The notes beneath the pieces were generated by a model that ran no database searches, was not told where the DNA came from, and was given only the letters and a program-made list of their open reading frames with translations. A stretch of DNA of 64,000 bases from Chrysogorgia sp. JL179-B06 (lineage: Eukaryota > Cnidaria > Anthozoa > Scleralcyonacea > Chrysogorgiidae), in assembly GCA_035772405.1 (NCBI GenBank), contig JAYKKM010000451.1, positions 310,001 to 374,000 on the forward strand, given 5' to 3'. Positions 31,064 through 40,646 of this stretch are shown piece by piece (positions within the stretch are counted from its first letter, which is position 1; every line of letters begins with the position of its first letter). The translations under genes and the position numbers were made by a program.

Positions 31064-31378
31064 ATGAGTGAAATTGTTTATATTGAAATATATTTAAAAA
31101 CGTATAATTTACCTTATATCGGCTATGAAATTCAAGATAATGATCCTTCAATATTATTTACGCCATATCTTTTAAAGGAATGTTTACTAAATTTTACAGA
31201 AGATAAAGAAAAGATAATACCCATTTCATCAAAGATTTTAAAACAAAGAATAACAGAATTAAAAAAGGAAATATATAACTGTCCCGAAGATATTATTTAT
31301 AAAGTAGAATGTTTGGTAACATTTATTCAGAAACATGAAAAAAATAATGATTATTTAGGAATAAAAACAATATTTTAA
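31064..31378 (+). CDS. Unknown 104-residue protein divergent from PolB
   Basis: Intact frame starting MSEIVYIEIYLKTYNLPY, with a Lys/Glu-rich helical second half. No motif is recognised. It is 7 bp upstream of the SET gene and divergent from PolB, so it probably shares a promoter with PolB. Confidence 0.55.
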   Translation: MSEIVYIEIYLKTYNLPYIGYEIQDNDPSILFTPYLLKECLLNFTEDKEKIIPISSKILKQRITELKKEIYNCPEDIIYKVECLVTFIQKHEKNNDYLGIKTIF

Positions 31379-31385
31379 AAAAAAA

Positions 31386-31937
31386 ATGGTAAGAATAAAG
31401 TTACCTCGAAAAAAACGGAACACTGATAAATCTCAAAGTATACGTCACGTTCTTCAATGTAGAAGTAAAACCTTAAAAAAAATAAGATGTCGTAAACGAA
31501 CAGCAAAAACAAAAAAATGTTGGATTCATTTAGCAAAACAAAATAACTTACGTATCAAGAAATCAACTATCCCCAATGCTGGTGAAGGATTATTTGCTTG
31601 GAAAAAACCTTTTAAACCCGATCGTAATATTACTTATTACACGGGTCAAAAAACAACACAAGCCAAATTGGATCGTAAATATGGTAAAAACAATAATGCT
31701 GTATATAGTATTTGTAACGATGCAAACAATTGTATCGATGCTTATTTGACAACTCACGCAGCAGCACGGTATGCGAATAATGGGAAACCCGGTTCTATAT
31801 ATAAAAATAATTCCGATTTTGTTTACGATCCAAATAATAAAAAAATGCATTTAGAAAGTATAAAACATATAAAAGCACATGAAGAAATTTTTGCAGACTA
31901 TGGTGATAACTATTGGAAGAGAAAACAATCTTCATAA
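31386..31937 (+). CDS. SET-domain protein lysine methyltransferase
   Basis: The protein has 183 residues with a basic amino-terminal 60 (RKKRNTDKSQ, CRKRTAKTKKCW) and then a SET domain: IPNAGEGLFAWKKPF (cofactor loop), ITYYTGQ, AARYANNGKPGSIYKNNSDF (in the place of the usual N-H motif) and a HEEIFADYGDNYW end with the catalytic Tyr. Viral SET proteins are known in chlorella viruses, where they methylate histone H3. The NH pair of canonical SETs is replaced by NN, so activity needs proof. The gene is intact, unlike many core genes here, and is followed by a core peptide gene 2 bp later. Confidence 0.85.
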   Translation: MVRIKLPRKKRNTDKSQSIRHVLQCRSKTLKKIRCRKRTAKTKKCWIHLAKQNNLRIKKSTIPNAGEGLFAWKKPFKPDRNITYYTGQKTTQAKLDRKYGKNNNAVYSICNDANNCIDAYLTTHAAARYANNGKPGSIYKNNSDFVYDPNNKKMHLESIKHIKAHEEIFADYGDNYWKRKQSS

Positions 31938-31939
31938 CA

Positions 31940-32222
31940 ATGGTAGGAAGAATAAGATATTATCGGGGCGGTGGTTTTAAGGGGGAAAAAAGGCAACGTG
32001 GGGGTATTTTTAAAGGGAAAAAAAGGCAACGTGGAGGAAATAAAACAATCAATAAATACAGCAATCTTTTTATAAAAGATTTTAAAAGAGCTTAAAAAAG
32101 GAGCTAATTTAGTAAAAAATATAGCAAAACAAGGAACAAAAAAAATCAAAAGTCATTTTCAAAAAGGAGGAATTGTATATCATAGACCCAGAAACAATCT
32201 TGAACAGATTTTAATGTATTAA
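31940..32222 (+). pseudogene. Gly-Gly-rich basic core protein, one frameshift
   Basis: The first frame has YRGGGFKGEKRQRGGIFKGK and a repeat KRQRGGNK. A one-base shift near 32085 leads to KGANLVKNIAKQGTKKIKSH, then FQKGGIVYH and a short end. It is the fourth gene in the element with Gly-Gly sites after basic residues. By comparison with Polinton and adenovirus pVI/pX it is probably a processed virion core protein. It starts 2 bp after the SET stop. Confidence 0.55.
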
Positions 32223-32243
32223 TTTTAAATAAAAAAAATACAT

Positions 32244-32885
32244 TCATTGTATTATTTCGTTACATAAGAGGATATTGTTCATTGAATATTTTTTTACATT
32301 ATAAGCTCTTATTTCATTAAAATTTACACTGGTGAAATTAGGGTAATCCACATTACATTCGCATTCCCCTTTACATTTTTTACAAGAGTATTTTATAGTT
32401 TTATTATCAACAAAAAAATCATAATATAATGCTATAATACTCCTAAAGCACTCATAAGTAAAACAATGTTTTCTATCATAATCTATTATCTTTAAATATT
32501 CTCCAATTCCTGTGTTGTTGATACGTGGGAGTCGGTCATCATTCCATGCTTCACATATTTTACGAAGAAATTCATAACATTCTTCTGGAATTTCGTGTTT
32601 CTCTTGATGTATAATATACATCTGGGGATTTTTTGAACATTCTACTTCCAGTATAAATTTATACTGCAAATATGCTTCATAATCAGCTATAGATATTAGT
32701 AGATGATATCTTGATTTTTCAACTTCCACACTTCCTACTAATTGCCAAAAAAAAACGGATTCCAAATAACTATATTGTGTTACATCGTGATAAATCTTAT
32801 ATCCCTCTTGATTTATTGCTCTCTGAAAAATAGCCATTACACTTACACACACATCTTGGAAAAAATGATCTTTATATATAGACAT
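32244..32885 (-). CDS. Unknown 213-residue protein with Cys cluster
   Basis: Intact frame starting MSIYKDHFFQDVCVSVMAIF. A tight Cys group (YSCKKCKGECEC) near residue 170 may bind metal. There is no membrane segment. It follows the next gene on the minus strand with 2 bp between them, so they may be read together. Family not recognised. Confidence 0.6.
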   Translation of the reverse strand: MSIYKDHFFQDVCVSVMAIFQRAINQEGYKIYHDVTQYSYLESVFFWQLVGSVEVEKSRYHLLISIADYEAYLQYKFILEVECSKNPQMYIIHQEKHEIPEECYEFLRKICEAWNDDRLPRINNTGIGEYLKIIDYDRKHCFTYECFRSIIALYYDFFVDNKTIKYSCKKCKGECECNVDYPNFTSVNFNEIRAYNVKKYSMNNILLCNEIIQ

Positions 32886-32887
32886 AT

Positions 32888-33568
32888 CTACGTATATCCA
32901 TCGGAATAAACAATAGAAATATCGTAATCCGTATAGGGTTTTTCAGCTTCACCCGTTTTAATACCATATTTATAAAAAAAATGATCATCTATAAATTGAA
33001 TGTTTTGAATCAATATAAAAGCTTCGTCAGCAGGTAAATTATAAGCTAAATCTACAAAACGTTTATCATCGTTAAAGAAATTTTGCTCAGGATCAATAAA
33101 CAATTGATTAGGGCTAAAATAATATTTACTAGATTGTCCAATATATGCCCCCAATTCACCCCCTTCGAATATCTCTTTTTTAACTTGAACAATACTCCAT
33201 CCTAATGCATCGTGATATTTTTCAAGAATATTATTTTTAATTTTTACATCAATACTATGAATTATTTTTCGTTTATACCAAATTTTTTTTCTTGCTTCTA
33301 ATTCTCCCGAAAGATAATTCTGTTTATCTGTTTGAAATTTTCTATTGTCACCAAATGTCAATGAAAAATCAGTAAATAAACCTGGAGATCGAATATTTGT
33401 TTTAATTTTAAAACCGTCAAGAAAACTCGTTGGTATTACACCATGTTTCCAAAAACTTTCTTGAAACTCTCATAAATTTTTTGATGTTTTTAAAGCAACT
33501 GTCCCGAATTTTCTTGGATGATAAAGCCAAAAACGATCACTTTGATGGATGATTTTTTTCTGACTCAT
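32888..33568 (-). pseudogene. Unknown protein, frameshifted near the start (about 225 aa)
   Basis: An ATG at 33568 opens MSQKKIIHQSDRFWLYHP. The frame is lost in an A/T run near 33480, and another frame continues through FTDFSLTFGDNRKF to 32888 with GWSIVQVKKEIFEGGEL and a DYDISIVYSDGY end. No known family is recognised; a structural role is possible from the beta-rich look but unsupported. Confidence 0.5.
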
Positions 33569-33611
33569 TTTATTGCTTTCCAATAAGAGAAAAAAATTAA
33601 GAACATTTTAT

Positions 33612-34616
33612 TTATACTATATGTATAATGATATCATTTTTTATATATTTAAATGTACAAAGAGTTTCTATGATCATCTTATTTTTTTTAAAACTTCTCT
33701 CTCCAATTTTTACAAAAATATTGTTTTTGACAAGATATACATCATTAACAAAATAAAAACGTTGTAATGTACGTTTTATATATTCATTCAATATTTTTTT
33801 ATTAGGAAAAAATTTCATGAGAATAATTTTTAAAAAATTAAATTCCTTATCATACATAGCCAGTACAGATCGTTCATTAACCTCATCTTCTAATTTACGA
33901 AACAAACATGCAGCAAATAAAAGACATTCAAACAAACTACAATGATACAATAAACATGTGGGTTCACTTGTATGATACCAACAATGTCTTGGTTTAAGAT
34001 TATAAAACGAAAGTAAATGATCGTACTTCTCAATTCCAAAATATTCAAGATTAACACAATATAAAATAGTTTTTTCTTGAAGTGTTTTAACTAAAGAAGA
34101 TTCTTTATCACCACCTTTATACCCGATAATAGCATTCGGGGAAAAAACATTACGAAATAAATAACTTAATCTATTTATAAGTTCACTTTGACTAAAATAA
34201 TCAGATAAATAGTCAGATAAATAGTCTAAACCATGACATCGATATTGATAGTAGACGGTAGAACGTTCCCTTCGAGATAGTTCTTTGTAGGGTTTTAACT
34301 TGCCATCATAACAATGATAAATAAAATACTTCTTCGTTTGAAGTTCGAGAAGAGTTACTTCACGATAACTGGGTCTCTCTCTCCTAAACTGGTAACATTC
34401 ACAATCCATTATATGTGTGATATGGGATAAAAATACTTTTTGTCGTTCTTGGGATATTTCTTCATTACATTTGTTTAATGCACAATTATATTTACCCATA
34501 TACAACTCCTCGAGACTCTCTTCAGATTTATGCTGTTGATTATCAGTTGTCTCTAACGGGATGTAGTCATCTGCTTCTTTAATTTCGCTGTTCACGTTCT
34601 CAAATATTTTTGCCAT
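33612..34616 (-). CDS. Unknown 334-residue protein
   Basis: Intact frame. It starts with a disordered acidic 40 residues (MAKIFENVNSEIKEADDYIP), then a Cys-bearing globular part (HIMDCECYQFRRERPSYREV, CWYHTSEPTCLLYHCSLFEC). A seven-residue repeat (LDYLSDYLSDYF) is at about 135. TATAAAA lies at 34671-34677 (minus strand), 55 bp upstream of the ATG, and CCAATCAGA at 34723. Function unknown. Confidence 0.65.
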   Translation of the reverse strand: MAKIFENVNSEIKEADDYIPLETTDNQQHKSEESLEELYMGKYNCALNKCNEEISQERQKVFLSHITHIMDCECYQFRRERPSYREVTLLELQTKKYFIYHCYDGKLKPYKELSRRERSTVYYQYRCHGLDYLSDYLSDYFSQSELINRLSYLFRNVFSPNAIIGYKGGDKESSLVKTLQEKTILYCVNLEYFGIEKYDHLLSFYNLKPRHCWYHTSEPTCLLYHCSLFECLLFAACLFRKLEDEVNERSVLAMYDKEFNFLKIILMKFFPNKKILNEYIKRTLQRFYFVNDVYLVKNNIFVKIGERSFKKNKMIIETLCTFKYIKNDIIIHIV

Positions 34617-35019
34617 CTCTCTCTCTCCTACACTCAGACTGATATTAATTATTTTCGAACTTACAGCAGGTTTTATAATTGCATCTTGCGTTACTATGTG
34701 TTACTGTGGGTAGGATGGTTTGACCAATCAGAGCTCGTTCATTAAAGCTTTCATGTCATACAGATGATTTGTGATACTCATGTACAATGAATGTGTGTTG
34801 TGGGAATTAGAGACGCGAATCCATAATTAGCGATTTCTTCTATACAAATACTCTGGGATTAGTTGACCCAATAATGTGTTGTGGGATTAAAGACACGAAT
34901 CCCTATTTTTGATCTTAAAACACACCCTGGGATTAGTTTATATGTTGTAAGTCACAATAGTAATTTTCAAATTTTTATCAAAATCAATTTCGTGTTAAAG
35001 TCTTCATCAATGTAAGATC
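34617..35019 (-). promoter_or_regulatory. Promoter module with TATA and CCAATCAGA
   Basis: Besides the TATA box and CCAAT motif, the module holds two copies of a TGTGTTGTGGGATTA.AGAC.CGAATCC unit (about 34795 and 34875). A related module in inverted orientation lies at 40260-40575 upstream of the spliced gene, with the same unit, the ATGAAAGCTTTAATGAACGA-like block and the CCAAT motif. Confidence 0.6.
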
Positions 35020-35103
35020 GTGTGTGGAAATATATATTTTAGCAGAAAAATAGTATATATACAAGTCGATTTTTTTAAAAAACGCGTTCCATCGTTTTTT
35101 AGA

Positions 35104-35420
35104 ATGTCGTTAAACATTGGTGATAAAAGAAACTATGAGCAAGCTAATAATCAAGAAATCAATATTAAGACGATATTGAAAATTGTTTTCAACATTTTCG
35201 TAACAGATACATTGGATTATTATTTGCCGTCTGTGACTTATGTGACTATTACTATGGGGGAATTATTGAATGTATGGAAATTGAATCGAGACAAATTGGT
35301 CAGGGTTATGGAGACTACGCATATATTGAAAAACTGAAAACTGAAATGAACCAAGATGAATGCAAGGATTGGCGAATCTTAACAGATAAACAACACTATA
35401 TAGAGTTTCAAAATTTTTAG
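35104..35420 (+). pseudogene. Unknown Polinton gene truncated by a LINE
   Basis: It starts MSLNIGDKRNYEQANNQE. The frame changes in a GGGGG run near 35255 and goes on with GQGYGDYAYIEKLKTEM to about 35420, where LINE sequence begins. The 3' part is lost or lies beyond the LINE. No motif recognised. Confidence 0.5.
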
Positions 35421-36290
35421 GAGTATATATAGACGAACATCTAACTTGGAAAGACCACATAAGTTATGTGTGTAAAAAGATCTCTAAATCTGTTGGTATA
35501 TTGCACAGGTCACGCTTTTATTTGTCATCTAAAACTAAATTATCTCTATATTACACTCTTATTTATCCATACATTACCTATTGTAATTTAGCTTGGTCAT
35601 CTACATATGTAACAAATCTAAATAGAATATTTTGCTTACAAAAGCGTGCTGTGCGAGTTATAACTAATGCAGATTTTCGTGCTCATTCTGATCCTCTATT
35701 CTCACAATTAGGTATACTAGAAGTTTTTAAAGTCAATTCACTTTATGTAGCTAGGTTTATGTTTTGTTATAAAAATCAAATGTTGCCTTTGATTCTCCTC
35801 AACCTATTTATAACCAGCAACCAAGTGCATAACTATAATACCAGATCGGCAGCTAATTATCGTCCACATACATGTCGCACCAATCTGAAACAATTTACAA
35901 TTCTTTACCAAGGTCCTAAGCTTTGGAATGCTCTACCATCACATATAAAAGATTCATCCAGTCTTTCTATTTTTAAGAAACATATGATAGAATTTCTGTT
36001 AAGATAAATTTTACGCCGCACATATAAAACGCTTAATTAAGTAAAATATTGCATTTATGCATACACTGCAAATTTCAGGGAATCGACACAGCTCCAGAGG
36101 AGTTATTCTGTCCCAAAATAATGGTGACGGAATGGCGCTTTTGGGGTGTGATCGACTCCTTGAAATTTGCAGTGTGAGGTGACCTCACTAGATAAGCCTA
36201 GTGGTTTCATGAGGTCTCCTCGCCATCTGTATTGACAGCTTGTATATACATATAATTACTGTATATTTCATTAAATATACAGTAATGGCA
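35421..36290 (+). mobile_element. 5'-truncated CR1-like LINE, 3' end
   Basis: It encodes the end of a LINE ORF2 (GVYIDEHLTWKDHISYVCKK, YNTRSAANYRPH, GPKLWNALPSHI) to a stop at 36007. The 3' UTR has an inverted pair (ACTGCAAATTTCA.GG and its complement at 36067 and 36160), then a short palindromic ATTACTGTATATT tail. It is inserted into copy A. Confidence 0.8.
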
Positions 36291-36339
36291 AATAAAAAAA
36301 ATTCAAAAAAAATTCAATATAATACCCGTTGTTCATACA

Positions 36340-37179
36340 CAACGAAAATATTATATTTATGGTGAAAAACTATGTTCGCTTTATCATAAATTACTATTAA
36401 TACCCGCTCAAACATTAGTTAAATCTATTTTTTATTTGAATGATAATCATTCCGATAATTTTTTTATTGAAATTCAAACAAGTTGTTGCCCTAGAAATGA
36501 TATTTACCACTTTATTTCTATTACTATTAATGATGATCAAACTACAATTCCTAAAGCCATAGGATATGGAGGGTCTTATCTTTGTAATACATTACATAGA
36601 CTTAATCGTTGTTTTAGTCGTGAATTTACATATTGCTGTATTTATTTATATTTTATAGATCCGTTTTATTTGAAGTCTACTTTTTATTATCTACATAATT
36701 TAGATAATTTTGAGAAAATAGTTTATCAACTTGCAAGTTGTTTTATTTTCTTTTGCGAAAATCATAACCCTATATAAAAAATTAACACTAGTAACGATAG
36801 GATTTATAATTTTAATCTCGATAAGATTGTTAAGCTAATGATAACGAAACCCCCGCCTATTACCTGTTGTTATAACAATTGTCAGAATTACTCTTATTGG
36901 TTTAAATTGTTTTATAAGACAAGTGAAAATTATAAGTTTAAAGTCAGTTTATTTTCTGATCTAGTTAAAAATAATAGTATTATACAAAATAATAGACCCA
37001 TTAGTTTACAATTTTACCCTCCGCATTTGGATATATTATATAATTATACTATAAGGGTAAGGATTACATCTGATAATACTAGATCATCTACTTTTATTAT
37101 TAAGAGTATTATAGAAGCATATAATATTAACTATGAAGATCCTGACATTATAATACAGAGTATTGAAAATTGCATTTAG
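36340..37179 (+). pseudogene. Family L paralogue with one stop
   Basis: Two open pieces (to 36777 and 36838-37179) match the order of the family L gene at 45865-47063: PAQTLVKSIFYLND, KAIGYGGSYLCNTLHR, then ASCFIFFCENHNPI aligning with TSCFIFYCSEHNPI, and a beta-rich end. One in-frame TAA follows NPI. It is a second, diverged member of family L in the same element. Family function unknown. Confidence 0.6.
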
Positions 37180-37306
37180 ACTAATTTTAAAAATTCAAAG
37201 AATATATTCATCAACCAAAACCAAGTGTGTTTTTTGTCATTGGGAAATAAAATGAATTTAAGATGAGAATTTCTAAAATCTAAAATTGTTTGACAAACAA
37301 ACAATT

Positions 37307-37576
37307 TTATATAATATTCTTCATTATCAATGTTTTTATATCTAAAAAACATAGGATTAAAGCAAAAAATGCTATTATTTGTCCAATTTCATGTCTATCC
37401 ATCCGATTATATACATCCAAAAGTTCACGTGGAATTTTTAAATGTTCAATATTTTTAAAAAAATTATCTTTAAAAAATGATCGTCAACACATTTCCACAC
37501 ACTTTTTTTCCATATTTTTATTGATTTTTATTTCAAAACGTGCCAGTTCTTTTACCATAATATTCCACACCTCCAT
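37307..37576 (-). pseudogene. Small unknown gene, frameshifted
   Basis: On the minus strand an ATG at 37576 opens MEVWNIMVKELARFEIKINK. The frame breaks near 37490 and another continues with KIPRELLDVYNRMDRHEIGQ to a stop at 37307. It looks like a helical protein of about 90 residues. No family recognised. Confidence 0.35.
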
Positions 37577-37616
37577 GATTTCACACACTTTACTGATTTT
37601 TATATTTACAACAATA

Positions 37617-38723
37617 TCATTTTATACATTTTGGTTTTCTTTTTTTAAAATTATACTTTCTTTTTATTTCCTTATTATTATCCATTATATATAGTTTTTG
37701 CATAAGATCGCTCGTAAATTTTTTAGAACGCCATTGCAAATATAGTTTATTTATATATAGTTTCTCAATATAGAGACCCTCTAACTCACGATATTTATCG
37801 CGTTGTGTACAAATAATATCTTGATCATAATTCGAATAGATTGTCATTCGTTTTTCTTCATGATGTTCATCGCCTTTTTTTTCACGTTTCATATAAATTA
37901 AAGAACGTTTAAAACATATTTTCTGCAATGGAGGATCGTTCAATACTTCTCGATCGTCTTCCTCTTCTTCTTCTTCTTCCTCTTCTTCACACAGTTGTAT
38001 TTCTTGTGGAAATAATGGTTGGGGTGATGTAGACATAGGTGGTGGTAGTGGTGGTGAAAGAGGAATAGGCGATAATGTTGGGGAAAGAGCGTTTGCTAAT
38101 TCATCAACAATTTGTAATAAATGTGTTCTTTGAACGGGTACCATTTCATCACACATTCGTATTAAATTCGCAGGAGAAGGAATAGGGATTTGTCCAAATA
38201 AATCAATGGGCATTTCGTGTATGTAATCATCTAATTCATCTTCTTGAGCAGGTAATTCGTATAGCTGTGACGGTGAAATCGTTTGCGGTGGAATAGGAGA
38301 TGTATTATACTTTGCTTGCGGTGTTAGAAGAGGTATATTATACTGTTCTTGCGATAATAGAGGTGGGGGGTTTACTTGCTGAGGTAGAGACGATATCTTT
38401 GCTTGCCGTGGCGACGCGTTATGCTTCGATTGCGGGGGGTATATGTGACTGGACTGTGCTTGAGCTATCGGTACAGCGAAATTTAATTGCGACTGTGCGA
38501 TGTCTTTAGTTGGACGATGTTTGACGTTCTTTCTTCCTCTGATTTCTTGACGGCATGATGTATATTGTTCATCATCTGAAATATCCAGACCCATTTTACG
38601 ATATTCTTGTTGTTGTAGACGTCGTTGTTTTAACATTTTGGGAATATCTTTTCCTTTACTTTCAATCCGAGCAATTGTTTTTCCACTTTCAACATTTTTC
38701 TGGGTCTGCTTCACACAAGCCAT
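37617..38723 (-). CDS. Disordered Pro/Gln and acidic protein with histone H3-like start
   Basis: The first plausible ATG is at 38723 and gives MACVKQTQKNVESGK. Aligned from Ala1, it keeps H3 Ala1, Lys4, Gln5, Thr6, Gly13 and Lys14. Beyond this the protein is Pro/Gln rich (PPLLSQEQYNIP, PLSPPLPPPM), has an 11-residue Glu/Asp run and a basic end (KRKYNFKKRKPK). The frame is intact over 368 codons. Low-complexity nuclear-type composition suggests interaction with host chromatin factors (inference). The resemblance to H3 is short and could be chance; an in-frame ATG 36 bases upstream would hide it. Confidence 0.55.
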   Translation of the reverse strand: MACVKQTQKNVESGKTIARIESKGKDIPKMLKQRRLQQQEYRKMGLDISDDEQYTSCRQEIRGRKNVKHRPTKDIAQSQLNFAVPIAQAQSSHIYPPQSKHNASPRQAKISSLPQQVNPPPLLSQEQYNIPLLTPQAKYNTSPIPPQTISPSQLYELPAQEDELDDYIHEMPIDLFGQIPIPSPANLIRMCDEMVPVQRTHLLQIVDELANALSPTLSPIPLSPPLPPPMSTSPQPLFPQEIQLCEEEEEEEEEEDDREVLNDPPLQKICFKRSLIYMKREKKGDEHHEEKRMTIYSNYDQDIICTQRDKYRELEGLYIEKLYINKLYLQWRSKKFTSDLMQKLYIMDNNKEIKRKYNFKKRKPKCIK

Positions 38724-39025
38724 AATTATATTGTGACTAAAAAATTTAGAATCAAACACTTATAAAAAACAAGCTAAAAAAAATGGGGTAACCTGATTGG
38801 TTGAACTTGATTCCATAATAAAAAATCGGGGTATTCTCATCGGTTGAATGATAAAATAAATATTATAAGATAGTATTGACGATTACTAATACATGTAAAT
38901 CTTTTTAATCTTTTTGTTGACTTAATGCTAGGGTATGCGTTGTTTAAATATTTATCGGTAAAACGTTGTAGGGAAAGACATAAAAGCAATGTTAGGAGTA
39001 ATATTTTTTTTAGAACACTTTCAAA
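38724..39025. promoter_or_regulatory. Divergent intergenic region with ATTGG motifs
   Basis: It separates the minus-strand gene 37617-38723 from the plus-strand series at 39026. It has CCTGATTGGTTGAAC at about 38791 followed by a similar CATCGGTTGAATG, and a CATAAAAG at about 38979 upstream of the plus-strand ATG. No gene is seen within it. Confidence 0.4.
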
Positions 39026-39289
39026 ATGATTGCGGGTACTAAAGAAAATCCTCTGTTGGCTATAATGATCGATTTAGCTAAGTATTTTTCACATATTGAA
39101 TATCAAGTGCTTGAATGTCGTAAAATGGATATGTTACCCAACAATGGACGTGCCGATAGAATAATATATAAGATATTATTGTTATGGGATGAGAAATATA
39201 TATATACCTACTCATCGGACGATTTTACACATTTAATCGGACAGTTTGTGAATGTACATATCGAGGAACCTCCACCCTATCAGTCATGA
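39026..39289 (+). CDS. Family S small protein (87 aa)
   Basis: Intact. The family S block is FSHIEYQVLECRKMD with a Y-K-I-L-L-L strand, then TYSSDDFTHLIGQFVNVHIE and a PPPYQS end. The PPPY is a possible late-domain type motif. The stop overlaps the next ATG (ATGA). A CATAAAAG sits about 45 bp upstream. Function unknown. Confidence 0.6.
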   Translation: MIAGTKENPLLAIMIDLAKYFSHIEYQVLECRKMDMLPNNGRADRIIYKILLLWDEKYIYTYSSDDFTHLIGQFVNVHIEEPPPYQS

Positions 39290-39528
39290 ATCAAGCAAAA
39301 TTTATAGATATAATATCTATGAGGAATCTATCTCGTGAACGAAATCTACAGTTAATTGGTTCAAGACCCATACCCAAACCCGCTGGCGAACCGACACAGA
39401 TGTATGATCTTTTTTTTAACGATGAATATAACAATTATTTTAAAATAGAATTCGATTCATCCCAACACGATAATATTGGTAAAAGTGTGTATCTTACCAA
39501 TCATTATATATTCATTGTAAAAGATTAA
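39286..39528 (+). CDS. Family S small protein (80 aa)
   Basis: It starts within the previous stop. It has LIGSRPIPKPAGEPTQMYDL and the family end FDSSQHDNIGKSVYLTNHYI. It is shorter and more diverged than other members. Translation by reinitiation from the overlapping upstream frame is possible (inference). Confidence 0.55.
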   Translation: MNQAKFIDIISMRNLSRERNLQLIGSRPIPKPAGEPTQMYDLFFNDEYNNYFKIEFDSSQHDNIGKSVYLTNHYIFIVKD

Positions 39529-39554
39529 TCCTTTGTGTATATAGACATCTCATC

Positions 39555-39791
39555 ATGACAACAAGTATAGATATAAACGAAATTAAACTTGATAACGTGA
39601 AGTTATACACTTCTGAATTTTTATATACAATTTGTAAGGACTCTGATTTTTATGTTGTTGACTTTATGAGCAAAAATAAAATTTGGTTAGATGACCGGCG
39701 CAGGATAATATTAAAAGATTTTAATCTCACCTCGCATCTTAATACCCGAATGGGGGTCCAAGCTGGAATTATTGTTGCTGTGATTCTATGA
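39555..39791 (+). CDS. Family S small protein (78 aa), paralogue of 2374-2687
   Basis: The sequence LYTICKDSDFYVVDFM, then DDRRRIILKDFNLTSHLNT and a hydrophobic end match the broken gene at 2374 at the far end of the element almost position by position. It is third in the plus-strand series 39026-39791. Function unknown. Confidence 0.6.
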   Translation: MTTSIDINEIKLDNVKLYTSEFLYTICKDSDFYVVDFMSKNKIWLDDRRRIILKDFNLTSHLNTRMGVQAGIIVAVIL

Positions 39792-40646
39792 AACGAAAAT
39801 CAAGTAGATCTCGTTGGAAAGCACATCTACTTTGCAAACTCATACACAATGCGTTGTACCAATCCATATTTATTACGTTAAAACATGTATTAAATTGTTA
39901 TTAAAAACCATTTATCATCTGTTTTGACATGTATGAATTAATTAACACTCTCTCCAATACTTATATTATCGAGCAAAATTGTTTAACTGGTATATTAAAA
40001 TATATACTAATTTGTGTGAAAAGTGTAAAATAGAGTATCAAAAAGCATAAAAATATGTTTAAATAAATGTAAAAATGCTCAAATATCTAGAATATAGACG
40101 TATTTAAACATATACCCTGACGGAAATATATATTTCACGGGGAGTAATTAATAAATCAACTGAATAGACAGGTTAGAACTCATTATAAAATCGTATCTGC
40201 AAAATACACAAACAAAATGGCCGCTAATCCCCAACAAGTATAATACATCAACTTTTGACATCGTAGACCCAATTGCTAATTATAAACCCGCGTCTTTAAT
40301 CCCGCCAACACATATTCATTGTCCCTACCTATATTATTAATCAACTGCTTTGACATAGGGGGTGTGATTAGAATAAAACGCTTATAATATATTCGCGTCC
40401 ATAAGCGTCTAACAACACTCATTGTTCCTACCTATAATAATTCAATTGTTTTGACATGAAGGCTTTAATGAACGATCTCTGATTGGATAGATACGGGGGA
40501 GGCTTTGATTGTAGAAACTCTGATTGGTCAAACCCGCTTAACCATTGTGAAGTCCCGCACACCGTGATTATAAAAACAAGGGGGACAGACAATTAATCTC
40601 AAACTCAAAACCAAACTGGTAAAGAAGCAAAGTCAAAAGAAAAAGA
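39792..40646 (+). promoter_or_regulatory. Gene-free spacer ending in the promoter of the spliced gene
   Basis: The first 450 bp show no gene. From 40260 the sequence matches, inverted, the module at 34617-34940, with two TCTGATTGG motifs (40479-40487, 40519-40527), the TTTAATCCCGCCAACACA unit twice, and TATAAAA at 40569-40575, about 72 bp upstream of the ATG. Confidence 0.55.

Noticed and set aside
32888..33568. Match to a giant-virus minor virion protein (FWL.P start)
   Set aside because: Only a few residues (DRFWLYHP) agree and the rest does not follow; not enough to name it.
37290..37694. Plus-strand 134-residue hydrophobic frame resembling a membrane protein
   Set aside because: It is antisense to minus-strand coding sequence (37307-37576 and the end of 37617-38723); the hydrophobicity arises from T-rich complement of Lys/Asn codons.
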